64,000 nucleotides of DNA from assembly GCA_002482775.1 (NCBI GenBank), contig DLGQ01000109.1, positions 54,765 to 118,764 on the forward strand. The letters run 5' to 3'. The notes beneath the pieces are model-generated. The model saw only the letters and a program-made list of their open reading frames with translations. It was not told the DNA's origin and searched no databases. The position numbers and the translations under genes were made by a program. The stretch comes from Flavobacteriales bacterium UBA7690. GTDB taxonomy: Bacteria; Bacteroidota; Bacteroidia; Flavobacteriales_F; PHOS-HE28. Positions 9,562 to 17,405 of this stretch are shown piece by piece (position 1 is the first letter of the stretch; each line of letters opens with the position of its first letter).

Positions 9562-9564
9562 GGT

Positions 9565-11010
9565 TCAGAACTGGAAGTAGATGAACTCGCCGCCACCAAG
9601 GGGTGCGCAGACGATGATGATGGCGATGATGCCGTAGTACAATGCGTAGCGTATCGGCCTGGTGGCCCGCCCATCCATCTGCAGGCCGTACTGTCGCTCG
9701 CGATTGATCCACTCGAGCAGGAGCATGATGCCGATACCCATGGCGCTGATACCCAACGTGAGCGCACTGCTGACCTCCGGGCTGTTGAACAACGATCGCG
9801 AGAAGATGCGGCCGATCACTTCGTAGGCCTGGTCCATGCTCTGTGCGCGGAAGAAGATCCACGCGAAACAGGCCATGGCGAAAGTGACCAGCACTTGGAA
9901 CAGCTCGCGCAAGCTGGGGAATACGCGGCCCTGTGCCACGGTGCCGCTCATGCTGCGGTGTTTGTCCATCACCACCAACGGCAGGAAGAACAATGCGTTG
10001 ATGGCGCCCCATGCCACGAAGGTCCAGTTGGCACCATGCCAGAAACCGCTCACCAGGAAGATGATCATGGTATTGCGTACCACGAGCGCTTTACCGCCTT
10101 TGCTCCCACCCAGAGGTATGTAGAGGTAGTCGCGGAACCAAGTGCTGAGTGAGATGTGCCAACGGCGCCAGAACTCAGCGATGTCGCGCGAGAAGTAGGG
10201 GAAGGCGAAGTTGCGCATCAGCTCGAAGCCGAATAGGCGCGCACATCCGATGGCGATATCGCTGTAGCCGCTGAAGTCACAATAGATCTGGAACGCGAAG
10301 AGCACGGTGGCCAGCAACATGGTGCTGCCAGCATGTGCCGAAGGATCGGCGTAGAAATGGTTCACGATCTGCGCGCAGTTGTCGGCGATCACGATCTTCT
10401 TGAACAAGCCCCACAGCATCTGGCGAAGCCCATCGCGCGCCATGGCGATATCGAACGATCGTGTCCCTTCGAATTGCGGGATCATGTGCCGCGCACGTTC
10501 GATCGGTCCGGCGAGCATCTGCGGGAAGAAGCTCACGAAGGCGAAGAAGGTGACGGGGTCACTGGTGGCCTTCAACTGCTTGCGATACACGTCTATGGTA
10601 TAGCTCAGGCTTTGGAAGGTATAAAAGCTGATGCCGACCGGTAGCACGAGGTTCAGCGTTCCCAGGTTGAAGGGGAGCCCCATCACGGTGAAGGCCGAAT
10701 GGAAGCTGTTGATGAAGAAGTCGTAGTACTTGAAGAAGCCCAGCAGGCCCAGGTTCGCTACCAAGCTGATGGCGAGCAGGCCCTTGCGACGTTGTTGTTC
10801 GGTGGCTTTTTCGAGGCCGAGGGCGACCAGGTAATCGGTACCCGATGTGAAGATCAGCAGCCCCAGGTAGCGCCAGTCCCACCACCCGTAGAACACGAAA
10901 CCGGCCAGGATCAGGAACGCGTTCTGCCCACGCAGGTTACCGTTCAATGCCCAGTAAAGCAGGAATACGATCGGTAGGAATACCGCGAAATCGATAGAGT
11001 TGAAAAGCAT
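9565..11010 (-). CDS. MBOAT family O-acyltransferase
   Basis: 481 aa, multi-pass membrane protein of the AlgI/DltB/PatA type. Visible are the typical N-terminus (MLFNSIDFAVFLPIVFLLYW), the early FYGWWDWRYLGLL segment, the LPVGISFYTFQSLSYTIDVY signature, AEFWRRWHISLSTWFRDYLYIPLGG, and GFWHGANWTFVAWG, whose His is the MBOAT catalytic residue. Such proteins carry acyl groups (usually acetyl) across the membrane to modify exopolysaccharide, peptidoglycan or lipopolysaccharide. Its neighbour is an SGNH/DltD-like protein 3 bp downstream, which supports a two-gene acylation unit. Length and motifs are normal for the family; the polymer substrate cannot be told from sequence. Confidence 0.9.
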   Translation of the reverse strand: MLFNSIDFAVFLPIVFLLYWALNGNLRGQNAFLILAGFVFYGWWDWRYLGLLIFTSGTDYLVALGLEKATEQQRRKGLLAISLVANLGLLGFFKYYDFFINSFHSAFTVMGLPFNLGTLNLVLPVGISFYTFQSLSYTIDVYRKQLKATSDPVTFFAFVSFFPQMLAGPIERARHMIPQFEGTRSFDIAMARDGLRQMLWGLFKKIVIADNCAQIVNHFYADPSAHAGSTMLLATVLFAFQIYCDFSGYSDIAIGCARLFGFELMRNFAFPYFSRDIAEFWRRWHISLSTWFRDYLYIPLGGSKGGKALVVRNTMIIFLVSGFWHGANWTFVAWGAINALFFLPLVVMDKHRSMSGTVAQGRVFPSLRELFQVLVTFAMACFAWIFFRAQSMDQAYEVIGRIFSRSLFNSPEVSSALTLGISAMGIGIMLLLEWINRERQYGLQMDGRATRPIRYALYYGIIAIIIVCAPLGGGEFIYFQF

Positions 11011-11181
11011 CGCTGCGCTGTCGCGAAGGGCGTTCTACGGCAACCACGTGCAGTGGGTTCCGTGGACGAAGGCCTTCACCCCGACCGATCCAAAGCTACC
11101 CGTGTAAAGCGCCGTGGCTAAGCAACCTGGCGAGGGAATTCCATGCTGCGTTGTTGATGGCCAAGGTCCCCCGCCGCGCCC

Positions 11182-11189
11182 TAACTTTC
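11182..11189 (+). promoter_or_regulatory. Candidate -7 box TAACTTTC
   Basis: Matches the Bacteroidota -7 element TA-N2-TTTG at 7 of 8 positions and ends 6 bases before the ATG at 11196, which would imply almost no 5' untranslated region. No clear -33 element was seen. Confidence 0.4.
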
Positions 11190-11195
11190 GGAAGA

Positions 11196-11615
11196 ATGAG
11201 TTTCGACACCCGAACAATAGAGACCCGCATCGCTTCAATGTCCTTGGTGGGCCCGGGCTTCATCGAGCAGCGTTTCCGTGCCGGGGAGCGTATCGATCTG
11301 GCTGGCTTCGCCGAGAACAAGAAGGCGCGCTTCGCACTGGCCAATGGCGAGACCTGCGTCATGCTCAGCATCATCCCCAAGGACATGGACTTCGATGTTA
11401 GCGTTACCGGCGTTGATCATTTCGCACCGGAACGCGGCCATGACACGCTGCGTGCATTGGCCGTGGTCGTGCACGATAACATGGCCGAAATGGTGACCAA
11501 GTTGTTCTTCTCGTACTTCCCCACCGTGTTCCGCACCAAAGTGTTCGATGGAGAGGCTGAAGCGCGCAGTTGGTTGACGGAACAGCTCGTGGAGATCGCC
11601 CGCGAAGAAGCGTGA
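11196..11615 (+). CDS. SpoIIAA/STAS-like protein, first of a tandem pair
   Basis: 139 aa from the ATG at 11196 (MSFDTRTIETRIASMSLVGP). The pattern of a beta-rich first half (FIEQRFRAGERIDLAGFAENKKARF), a strand CVMLSIIP, then ALAVVVHDNMAEMVTKLFF and a terminal EAEARSWLTEQL helix resembles the SpoIIAA-like (STAS fold) small proteins of Bacteroidota, whose role is mostly unknown. A paralogue follows at 11768 with the same FIEQR, ENKKAR/QNRKAR and RVF..EEEA.RWL landmarks. No membrane segment or signal peptide. The fold assignment is by pattern recognition, not a search; the function is open. Confidence 0.65.
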   Translation: MSFDTRTIETRIASMSLVGPGFIEQRFRAGERIDLAGFAENKKARFALANGETCVMLSIIPKDMDFDVSVTGVDHFAPERGHDTLRALAVVVHDNMAEMVTKLFFSYFPTVFRTKVFDGEAEARSWLTEQLVEIAREEA

Positions 11616-11671
11616 ACGGATCGCGTTAACGGAGGGCGTGCGAATGGTTGCCTCTAGGCAACCGATCCGTT
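11615..11671. repeat. Nested inverted repeat between paralogues
   Basis: Outer arms AACGGATC (11615-11622) and GATCCGTT (11664-11671) enclose a perfect hairpin, GGTTGCC-TCTA-GGCAACC (11646-11663). There is no T-run, so it is not a standard terminator. It begins at the stop codon of the first paralogue. Confidence 0.6.
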
Positions 11672-11767
11672 GTCCTCCGTATTCTCCTTGCTGACCGGTG
11701 GAAGCCCCGGATCGGCCACCACCATGTTCAGCACAACGACCACCGTCGTCCGCCACATTATTGCCCG

Positions 11768-12178
11768 ATGAGCACCAACGGGCGTCGGCAAGAGACCAGC
11801 ACAGCGACCATCGAACTGGTGGCACCGAGCTTCATCGAGCAACGCTACCGCACTGATGCTCGCATCGTGTCCGGCGTATTCGAACAGAACAGGAAAGCGC
11901 GTTGGAAGGTCGCCGGCGGAAAGCCGTGCGTGGTATTGATCATCGTACCACCGGAACTCGCCCTTCACACACCCTCCACCAACCAGGACCACTTCCGCGC
12001 GGATAGCGAAGCGCGCAGCATCATCGCACTAGCGGTGGTGGCCCAGAACATGGCCGTGTACACAGCGGCGAAATTCTACTTCCGCTATTACGCGCAGGCG
12101 TTCGAGGCGCGCGTGTTCGAAGAAGAGGAAGAGGCGCGGCGATGGTTGACCGATATGTTGGAACGGACAACGCCGTGA
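11768..12178 (+). CDS. SpoIIAA/STAS-like protein, second of a tandem pair
   Basis: 136 aa. It shares landmarks with the upstream protein: APSFIEQRYR against GPGFIEQRFR, FEQNRKARWKVAGGKPCVVL against the equivalent ENKKARF...CVML, and a C-terminal EARVFEEEEEARRWLTDML. This indicates an old tandem duplication, as the two copies are now well diverged. The start is the ATG at 11768, followed by a short polar lead. It is soluble and presumably cytoplasmic. Its stop codon lies inside a hairpin at 12171-12193. The function is unknown; a regulatory or protein-binding role would fit the STAS-like fold but is not shown. Confidence 0.65.
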   Translation: MSTNGRRQETSTATIELVAPSFIEQRYRTDARIVSGVFEQNRKARWKVAGGKPCVVLIIVPPELALHTPSTNQDHFRADSEARSIIALAVVAQNMAVYTAAKFYFRYYAQAFEARVFEEEEEARRWLTDMLERTTP

Positions 12179-12193
12179 TGAACCATCACGGCG
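12171..12193. terminator. Hairpin between convergent genes
   Basis: CGCCGTGAT, a 5-base loop and ATCACGGCG form a perfect 9-bp stem spanning the stop codon of the plus-strand gene, 45 bases from the end of the converging gene. No T-run on either strand, so terminator function is only likely. Confidence 0.4.
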
Positions 12194-12237
12194 CTGTAGT
12201 CCGAGTTCGTTATGCTGAAGTCCCGGCTATCGCAACC

Positions 12238-13473
12238 CTACTTGAACGCTGCCAACCCCGTCACCTCCATGCCGGTGATCAGCAGGTGGATATCGTGCGT
12301 GCCTTCGTAAGTCACTACGCTTTCGAGGTTCATCATGTGGCGCATGATGGGGTACTCGTTGGTGATGCCCATGCCGCCGAGGATCTGGCGTGCTTCGCGG
12401 GCAACCGTCAGTGCCAAGTGTACGTTGTTGCGTTTGGCCATGCTGATCTGTGCGGTGGTGGCACGGCCTTCGTTGCGCAGCACACCCAAACGCCAGGTGA
12501 GCAACTGTGCTTTGGTGATCTCGGTGATCATTTCGGCGAGCTTCTTCTGCGTGAGCTGGAACTGGCCGATGGGCTTACCGAACTGGACGCGTTCCTTGCT
12601 GTAGCGCAGTGCGGTATCGTAGCACTCCATGGCCACGCCCAGTGTACCCCAGGCGATGCCGAACCGCGCGCTGTCCAAGCAACCGAGCGGTGCGCCCAGG
12701 CCGCTCTTGTTCGGGAGCAGGTTGGCCTTGGGCACTTTCACGTTGTCGAACACGAGTTCGCCGGTGGGGCTGGCACGCAGCGAGAGCTTCCCGTGCGTGG
12801 TAGGCGTGGAAAAGCCTTCCATGCCACGCTCCACGATGAGGCCGTGGATGCGGCCTTCGGTGTTCTCGGCTTTCGCCCACACGATGGCGAGGTCGGCGAA
12901 GGGCGCGTTGCTGATCCACATCTTGGCCCCGTTCAATAGATAGTGGTCGCCCATGTCCTTGAACACGGTGACCATGCCGCCGGGGTTACTACCGTGGTCC
13001 GGTTCGGTAAGGCCGAAGCAACCGATCTTCCGGCCGGCGGCCATGTCCGGCAGCCACTTCATCTTCTGCTCTTCGCTGCCGTATTTCCAGATGGGGTACA
13101 TGGCCAACGAGCCTTGCACGCTGCACAAGCTGCGCATGCCACTGTCGCAACGTTCGATCTCTTGCATGATCAGGCCATAGCTGATCTGGTCCAGGCCCAT
13201 GCCGCCGTATTGGGTGGGCACCATGGGTCCGAAAGCCCCGATCTCGGCCAAGCCGGGGATGATGTCCTTGCTGAAGGTGGCGTTCTCGAAGCGGTCTTCG
13301 ATGATCGGCTTCAGGTGCTTGCTCACGTGCTGGCGCGCCGTGTCACGGATCAGTTTCTGCTCTTCCGTGAGCAGTTCGTCCACCAAATAGTGGTCGTGGC
13401 TCTGGTAGAGGTCGGTGGTATTGCGCTTTTCAGCGGAACTCTTGGTGGCCGTAGCGGAAGTGGTCGTGCTCAT
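12238..13473 (-). CDS. Acyl-CoA dehydrogenase, glutaryl-CoA type
   Basis: 411 aa from the ATG at 13473. Flavoenzyme of the acyl-CoA dehydrogenase family, closest in motif to glutaryl-CoA dehydrogenase, which oxidatively decarboxylates glutaryl-CoA to crotonyl-CoA in lysine and tryptophan breakdown. Seen: CDSGMRSLCSVQGSLAMYPI, matching the GCDH substrate-binding Arg region; CFGLTEPDHGSNPGGM, the FAD/substrate signature; KMWISNA; and YEGTHDIHLLITG, with the catalytic Glu. Length is normal. The frame continues upstream of the chosen start, but a consensus-like -7 box at 13543-13550 lies there, so the longer form is unlikely. It is divergent from the DUF4271 gene. Confidence 0.85.
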   Translation of the reverse strand: MSTTTSATATKSSAEKRNTTDLYQSHDHYLVDELLTEEQKLIRDTARQHVSKHLKPIIEDRFENATFSKDIIPGLAEIGAFGPMVPTQYGGMGLDQISYGLIMQEIERCDSGMRSLCSVQGSLAMYPIWKYGSEEQKMKWLPDMAAGRKIGCFGLTEPDHGSNPGGMVTVFKDMGDHYLLNGAKMWISNAPFADLAIVWAKAENTEGRIHGLIVERGMEGFSTPTTHGKLSLRASPTGELVFDNVKVPKANLLPNKSGLGAPLGCLDSARFGIAWGTLGVAMECYDTALRYSKERVQFGKPIGQFQLTQKKLAEMITEITKAQLLTWRLGVLRNEGRATTAQISMAKRNNVHLALTVAREARQILGGMGITNEYPIMRHMMNLESVVTYEGTHDIHLLITGMEVTGLAAFK

Positions 13474-13542
13474 GGGTCGTCCAGCGCTGCTGGTGCGCGG
13501 GGAGGGTGTTGAACGCAAAAGGATGTTCCGGCGTTCGCGGTG

Positions 13543-13550
13543 CAAAAGTA
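13543..13550 (-). promoter_or_regulatory. -7 box TACTTTTG for the acyl-CoA dehydrogenase gene
   Basis: Exact match to TA-N2-TTTG on the minus strand, with a TTG 17 bases upstream as a possible -33 element. Predicts a leader of about 60 bases. Confidence 0.55.
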
Positions 13551-13586
13551 GGTTAGGGGCAGGGGCGCAAGCCTCGTGCGGTCGGT

Positions 13587-13594
13587 TACATTCG
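13587..13594 (+). promoter_or_regulatory. Candidate -7 box TACATTCG
   Basis: 7 of 8 match to TA-N2-TTTG, 13 bases before the ATG at 13608, in the divergent spacer between two genes. Confidence 0.4.
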
Positions 13595-13607
13595 CGATCC
13601 CAAGGCC

Positions 13608-14291
13608 ATGACCACCGAAGCGACCACCGATACCCTGCGCGCCAGCGACCCGCTGAACGCGGAGTGGGTCACGGTGGTATTGCTGTTCGTGGTCGTCCTC
13701 TTGGCACTGATCAACGTGAGTTCTCCGCGCAAATGGCGCTTGGTGGGGCGTTCCATGTTCCAGATGCGGTTAGGCAAACAGGCGTTGCGCGAAGAGATGG
13801 ACCTGCAGGACCGGGCGTTCCTTGGCCTGCTGCTGGTGGGCTGTACCGTGCTGGCCTTGTTCGGCTGGCAGTTCATGACCATCAGCGGCGTGCCTTCCGC
13901 CTTCCCGGCGCTCACCTTGGCGGTCTTGGGCGTGGTGCTGGGGCACTATGTGTTGCTCCGGATCGTTGGTGCGTTGATGCGTACCTCACCGGGGGTTGAA
14001 GAATACCTCTACACGGGCTTCCTCATCTTCATCTTGGCCGGGGTGGTTCTCCTGCCGGTGGTGGTCTTCGGCGCCTACCACGCTGCCTGGCGTCCGGGGG
14101 CACTTTTCGTGGGCTGGGGTCTTATCGTATTGCTTCTCCTCTACCGCTGGTTCAGGGGTGCATGGATCGGGGTTGGGGAGGGTATCCCGCTCCGCTACAT
14201 TATTCTTTACTTTTGCGCCGCCGAATTGATCCCCATACTTCTGGGTATCCAACAGTGGCGGAACACACCTTCTTTGCTGTCCCATATCTAA
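13608..14291 (+). CDS. DUF4271 domain membrane protein
   Basis: 227 aa integral membrane protein with about six hydrophobic segments (WVTVVLLFVVVLLALINV, LGLLLVGCTVLALFGW, LTLAVLGVVLGHYVLL, FLIFILAGVVLLPVVVF, GLIVLLLLYRWF, LYFCAAELIPILLGI). The sequence pattern and its position directly before hemD match the DUF4271 family of Bacteroidota, whose function is not known. The C-terminal LYFCAAELIPILL is typical of the family. It ends 11 bp before the start of hemD, so the two are likely co-transcribed. Confidence 0.8.
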   Translation: MTTEATTDTLRASDPLNAEWVTVVLLFVVVLLALINVSSPRKWRLVGRSMFQMRLGKQALREEMDLQDRAFLGLLLVGCTVLALFGWQFMTISGVPSAFPALTLAVLGVVLGHYVLLRIVGALMRTSPGVEEYLYTGFLIFILAGVVLLPVVVFGAYHAAWRPGALFVGWGLIVLLLLYRWFRGAWIGVGEGIPLRYIILYFCAAELIPILLGIQQWRNTPSLLSHI

Positions 14292-14302
14292 GCCGATCGG
14301 CC

Positions 14303-15052
14303 TTGAAGATCAAGACCATCCTCGTTTCGCAGCCCGCCCCCACGGATGAGAAGTCGCCCTACCACGAGTTGGCGAAGAAGTACGCGCTGAAGATCGACTT
14401 CCGCCCGTTCATCAAAGTGGAGGCTGTGCCTGCGCAGGATTTCCGCCAGGAGCGCATCAACATCCTGGACCATACGGCCATCGTGCTCACCAGCCGCAAC
14501 GCTGTGGACCACTTCTTCCGCATGTGCAAGGAACTGCGCCTCACCGTGCCGGAGACCATGAAGTATTTCTGCGTGAGCGAGAGCGTGGCGTACTACGTGC
14601 AGAAGTACATCGTGTACCGCAAGCGCAAGGTTTTCATCGGCAAGCAGACCTTCGGGGACCTGATGGACGTGATCAAGAAGCACAAGGAGGAGAAATTCCT
14701 GGTGCCCGGCAGCGATATCCAGAAAGGGGAGATCCCCACCTTGTTGGAAAAGGCGAACGTGAGTTTCACCAACGCGGTGTTCTACCGCACGGTGGCCAGC
14801 GACCTCAGCGATCTGAAGGACCTGAAGTACGATATGCTCGTGTTCTTCAGTCCCGGCGGCATCGAGAGCCTGAAGAAGAACTTCCCCAAGTTCAAGCAGA
14901 ACGGGGTGTTCATCGCGGCCTTCGGCCCCACCACATCCAAGGCCGTGCGCGACAATGGCTTCCGCCTGGATCTGGAAGCGCCGCTTCCCGAAGCCCCCAG
15001 CATGACCGGAGCCATGGAGCTCTTCATCAAGCGGGAGGCCAAGAAGAAGTGA
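14303..15052 (+). CDS. hemD: Uroporphyrinogen-III synthase
   Basis: 249 aa, using a TTG start at 14303 (LKIKTILVSQPAPTDEKSPY). This start is chosen because Bacteroidota HemD proteins begin just like this, and the in-frame residues further upstream are out-of-frame DUF4271 sequence. The enzyme closes and inverts ring D of hydroxymethylbilane to form uroporphyrinogen III for haem and sirohaem. Visible: IVLTSRNAVDHFF, corresponding to the conserved FTSxxAV segment; KFLVPGSDIQKGEIPTLL; and MLVFFSPGGIESL followed by FIAAFGPTTSKAVRDNG, the second-domain signature. Two similar alpha/beta domains fit the fold. The protein is rich in Lys, unlike its neighbours. Confidence 0.88.
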   Translation: MKIKTILVSQPAPTDEKSPYHELAKKYALKIDFRPFIKVEAVPAQDFRQERINILDHTAIVLTSRNAVDHFFRMCKELRLTVPETMKYFCVSESVAYYVQKYIVYRKRKVFIGKQTFGDLMDVIKKHKEEKFLVPGSDIQKGEIPTLLEKANVSFTNAVFYRTVASDLSDLKDLKYDMLVFFSPGGIESLKKNFPKFKQNGVFIAAFGPTTSKAVRDNGFRLDLEAPLPEAPSMTGAMELFIKREAKKK

Positions 15053-15105
15053 CCACCTTGCGTCACTGGGCCAACCGTCCATCGTTGTTCATCCGCCCTT
15101 GACCC

Positions 15106-15489
15106 ATGGAGCGGCTTACCTTCAGCAAACACGAACGGCTCACCGGCCGCCTGCGCATCCAGGAAGTGGTCACCACCGGCCGCTCCCTGCACGAACAGCC
15201 GTTGAAGCTCGTGGGGAAGATCATGCCACTGCCTACCGAAGCATCCGCCCAAGTGGCCTTCGCCATCCCCAAGCGGTACATGAAGTTGGCCGTGCATCGC
15301 AACCGCATGCGGCGCCTGCTGCGCGAAGCCTACCGCCTCAACAAACACAGCTACCACCAACGGTTGCGCGAGGCTGGCAAACAATGTGCATGGCTTTTCG
15401 TCTACCAAGGGAAACAACCGCTCACCTTGGCGGAGACCCAATTGAAAATAACCCGGTCGCTGGACCGTTGGATGGAGAAGCATGCGTAG
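15106..15489 (+). CDS. rnpA: Ribonuclease P protein component
   Basis: 127 aa. RnpA binds RNase P RNA and helps mature tRNA 5' ends. It begins [16 protein letters not shown], the family's usual N-terminus, and carries the RNR signature ([15 protein letters not shown], about residues 64-78). The length is normal. It overlaps yidD by 8 bp, the classic rnpA-yidD arrangement, although no dnaA or rpmH gene is nearby here. Confidence 0.92.
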   Translation: MERLTFSKHERLTGRLRIQEVVTTGRSLHEQPLKLVGKIMPLPTEASAQVAFAIPKRYMKLAVHRNRMRRLLREAYRLNKHSYHQRLREAGKQCAWLFVYQGKQPLTLAETQLKITRSLDRWMEKHA

Positions 15490-15724
15490 GATCCTGGCAC
15501 TACCGTTGATCGGGCTGGTACACTTGTACCGGTACACCCTGTCCCCGCTATTGCCCGGTGCCTGCCGCTACACGCCGTCCTGTTCCGAGTACGGGTTGGA
15601 AGCACTGCGTACGCATGGCGCGTTCCGCGGCGGTTACCTCACCCTCAAGCGCATCTTATCTTGTCATCCGTGGGGCGGTCATGGCCACGACCCTGTCCCA
15701 CAAGCCCAGAAGAAACATGGATAA
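15482..15724 (+). CDS. yidD: Membrane protein insertion efficiency factor YidD
   Basis: 80 aa. Conserved YidD features are present: an N-terminal hydrophobic or amphipathic stretch ([20 protein letters not shown]), [15 protein letters not shown] with its conserved cysteines, [29 protein letters not shown]. It associates with the inner membrane and assists YidC-dependent insertion. It overlaps rnpA upstream by 8 bp and the S41 protease gene downstream by 8 bp, so translation of the three is probably coupled. Confidence 0.92.
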   Translation: MRRILALPLIGLVHLYRYTLSPLLPGACRYTPSCSEYGLEALRTHGAFRGGYLTLKRILSCHPWGGHGHDPVPQAQKKHG

Positions 15725-17399
15725 CCAGACCCCCTCCCGCACATCGAAGTGGAAAATGGCGCTCATCAGCGCTACCATCGTTGGTGGTGGTGCATTCACC
15801 ATTTCCGCCGGTGATAGCTACTTCGAGATCAGCAAGAACCTGGAGATCTTCACCGAGCTGTACAAGGAGCTGAACATCTATTACGTGGATGACACACAGC
15901 CCGGCAAGCTGATGAAGACGGGCATCGACGCGATGCTCAACTCGCTGGATCCCTACACACAGTACATCCCGGAGAGCGACATGGAGGATTACCGCTTCAT
16001 GACCACCGGCCAGTACGGCGGCATCGGCGCGCTGATCAAACGCTCCAACGATAGGGTGTTCGTTAGCGACCCCTACGAAGGATACCCTGCCATGAAAGCG
16101 GGCATCTGGGCCGGTGATGAGATCATGGAAGTGGACGGCAAGAAGATAGCGGGCATGGAGACCGATGAGGTGAGCAAGCTGTTAAAAGGCCAGGCCGGTA
16201 GCGTGGTGAAAGTGATCACCCAACGCCAAGGCATGGACCCGGTCACGCACTCGCTCACGCGCGAAGAGATCAAGATCCCGGACGTTCCCTACAAAGGCAT
16301 GATCGATCCGGTGAACAAGGTGGGCTACATCAAGCTGAACAGCTTCACGCAGACCGCCGGTCAGGAAGTGCGGAACGGGATGAAGGAGCTGAAGGATCAG
16401 GGCGCCACGAAGCTCGTGCTCGACCTCCGCGGCAATGGTGGTGGCTTGCTGCGCGAAGCGGTGAACATCGTGAACCTCTTCGTGCCGAAGAACGAACTGG
16501 TGGTGGAGACCAAGGGCAAGATCCCCGAGTGGGACAAGACCTACAAGACGTTGAGCGAACCGGTCGATGCCGGCATCCCGCTGGTGATCCTGGTGGATGG
16601 CCAAAGCGCCAGCGCCAGCGAGATCGTCTGCGGTGCCTTGCAGGATCTGGACCGTGGGGTCGTTGTTGGCGAGCGCACGTATGGCAAGGGCCTCGTGCAG
16701 CAAACGCGCGACCTCTACTACAACAGCAAGCTGAAGGTGACGGTGGCGAAGTACTACATCCCCAGCGGCCGTTGCATCCAGAAACTGGATTACGCGCACC
16801 GCGACAGCACAGGGAAGGTAGCAGAAGTGAAGGACGAAGCCATCGCGGAGTTCAAGACGCGCAACGGGCGTCCGGTGTACGATGGTCGCGGTATCCTGCC
16901 CGATGTGGAAGTGATGGATCCTGAACTCGCCAAGGTGGTGGGTGGCCTGTACGGCAAGGATCTCTTCTTCGACTTCGCCACCAAGTATCGCCTAGCGAAC
17001 CCGGAGATCGCACCGGCGGAAGAATTCAAGATCAGCGATGCGCTCTACCAGGAGTTCGTGGACTACGTGAAGGACAAGAAGTTCGAGTACGACACCGAGA
17101 GCTTGGAGGCGTTCAAGAAGTTGGAAGAAGCCGCCAAGAAGGAGCGCTACTACGACCATGCCAAGGCGCAGCTGGAAGCATTGCACGCTGAACTCGCGCC
17201 GGACCGCACCGAGGAACTCACGCGTTTCCGCAGCGACATCGAAGAGGTGTTGAAGAGCGAGATCGTGGGCCGCTACTACTACCAGACCGGTCGTGCTAAA
17301 GCCAGCCTCACCACGGACCCGAGCGTGAAGTCGGCGATCGAGATCCTGAACGGGCCGCGTTACAACGAGGTGCTCACCACGATCAAGACCGGCAAATAG
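15717..17399 (+). CDS. S41 C-terminal processing peptidase (CtpA/Prc type)
   Basis: 560 aa from the ATG at 15717. A short N-terminal hydrophobic segment ([20 protein letters not shown]) suggests export or anchoring. Then comes the CTP N-terminal region ([12 protein letters not shown]), a PDZ domain (about 85-170, with YGGIGALI and [12 protein letters not shown]) and the S41 core: [11 protein letters not shown], then [17 protein letters not shown] with the catalytic Ser, and [11 protein letters not shown] with the catalytic Lys. A helical C-terminal extension follows, rich in Lys and Glu. Such proteases trim or degrade envelope proteins. It overlaps yidD by 8 bp. Confidence 0.88.
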   Translation: MDNQTPSRTSKWKMALISATIVGGGAFTISAGDSYFEISKNLEIFTELYKELNIYYVDDTQPGKLMKTGIDAMLNSLDPYTQYIPESDMEDYRFMTTGQYGGIGALIKRSNDRVFVSDPYEGYPAMKAGIWAGDEIMEVDGKKIAGMETDEVSKLLKGQAGSVVKVITQRQGMDPVTHSLTREEIKIPDVPYKGMIDPVNKVGYIKLNSFTQTAGQEVRNGMKELKDQGATKLVLDLRGNGGGLLREAVNIVNLFVPKNELVVETKGKIPEWDKTYKTLSEPVDAGIPLVILVDGQSASASEIVCGALQDLDRGVVVGERTYGKGLVQQTRDLYYNSKLKVTVAKYYIPSGRCIQKLDYAHRDSTGKVAEVKDEAIAEFKTRNGRPVYDGRGILPDVEVMDPELAKVVGGLYGKDLFFDFATKYRLANPEIAPAEEFKISDALYQEFVDYVKDKKFEYDTESLEAFKKLEEAAKKERYYDHAKAQLEALHAELAPDRTEELTRFRSDIEEVLKSEIVGRYYYQTGRAKASLTTDPSVKSAIEILNGPRYNEVLTTIKTGK

Positions 17400-17405
17400 G
17401 AACGG

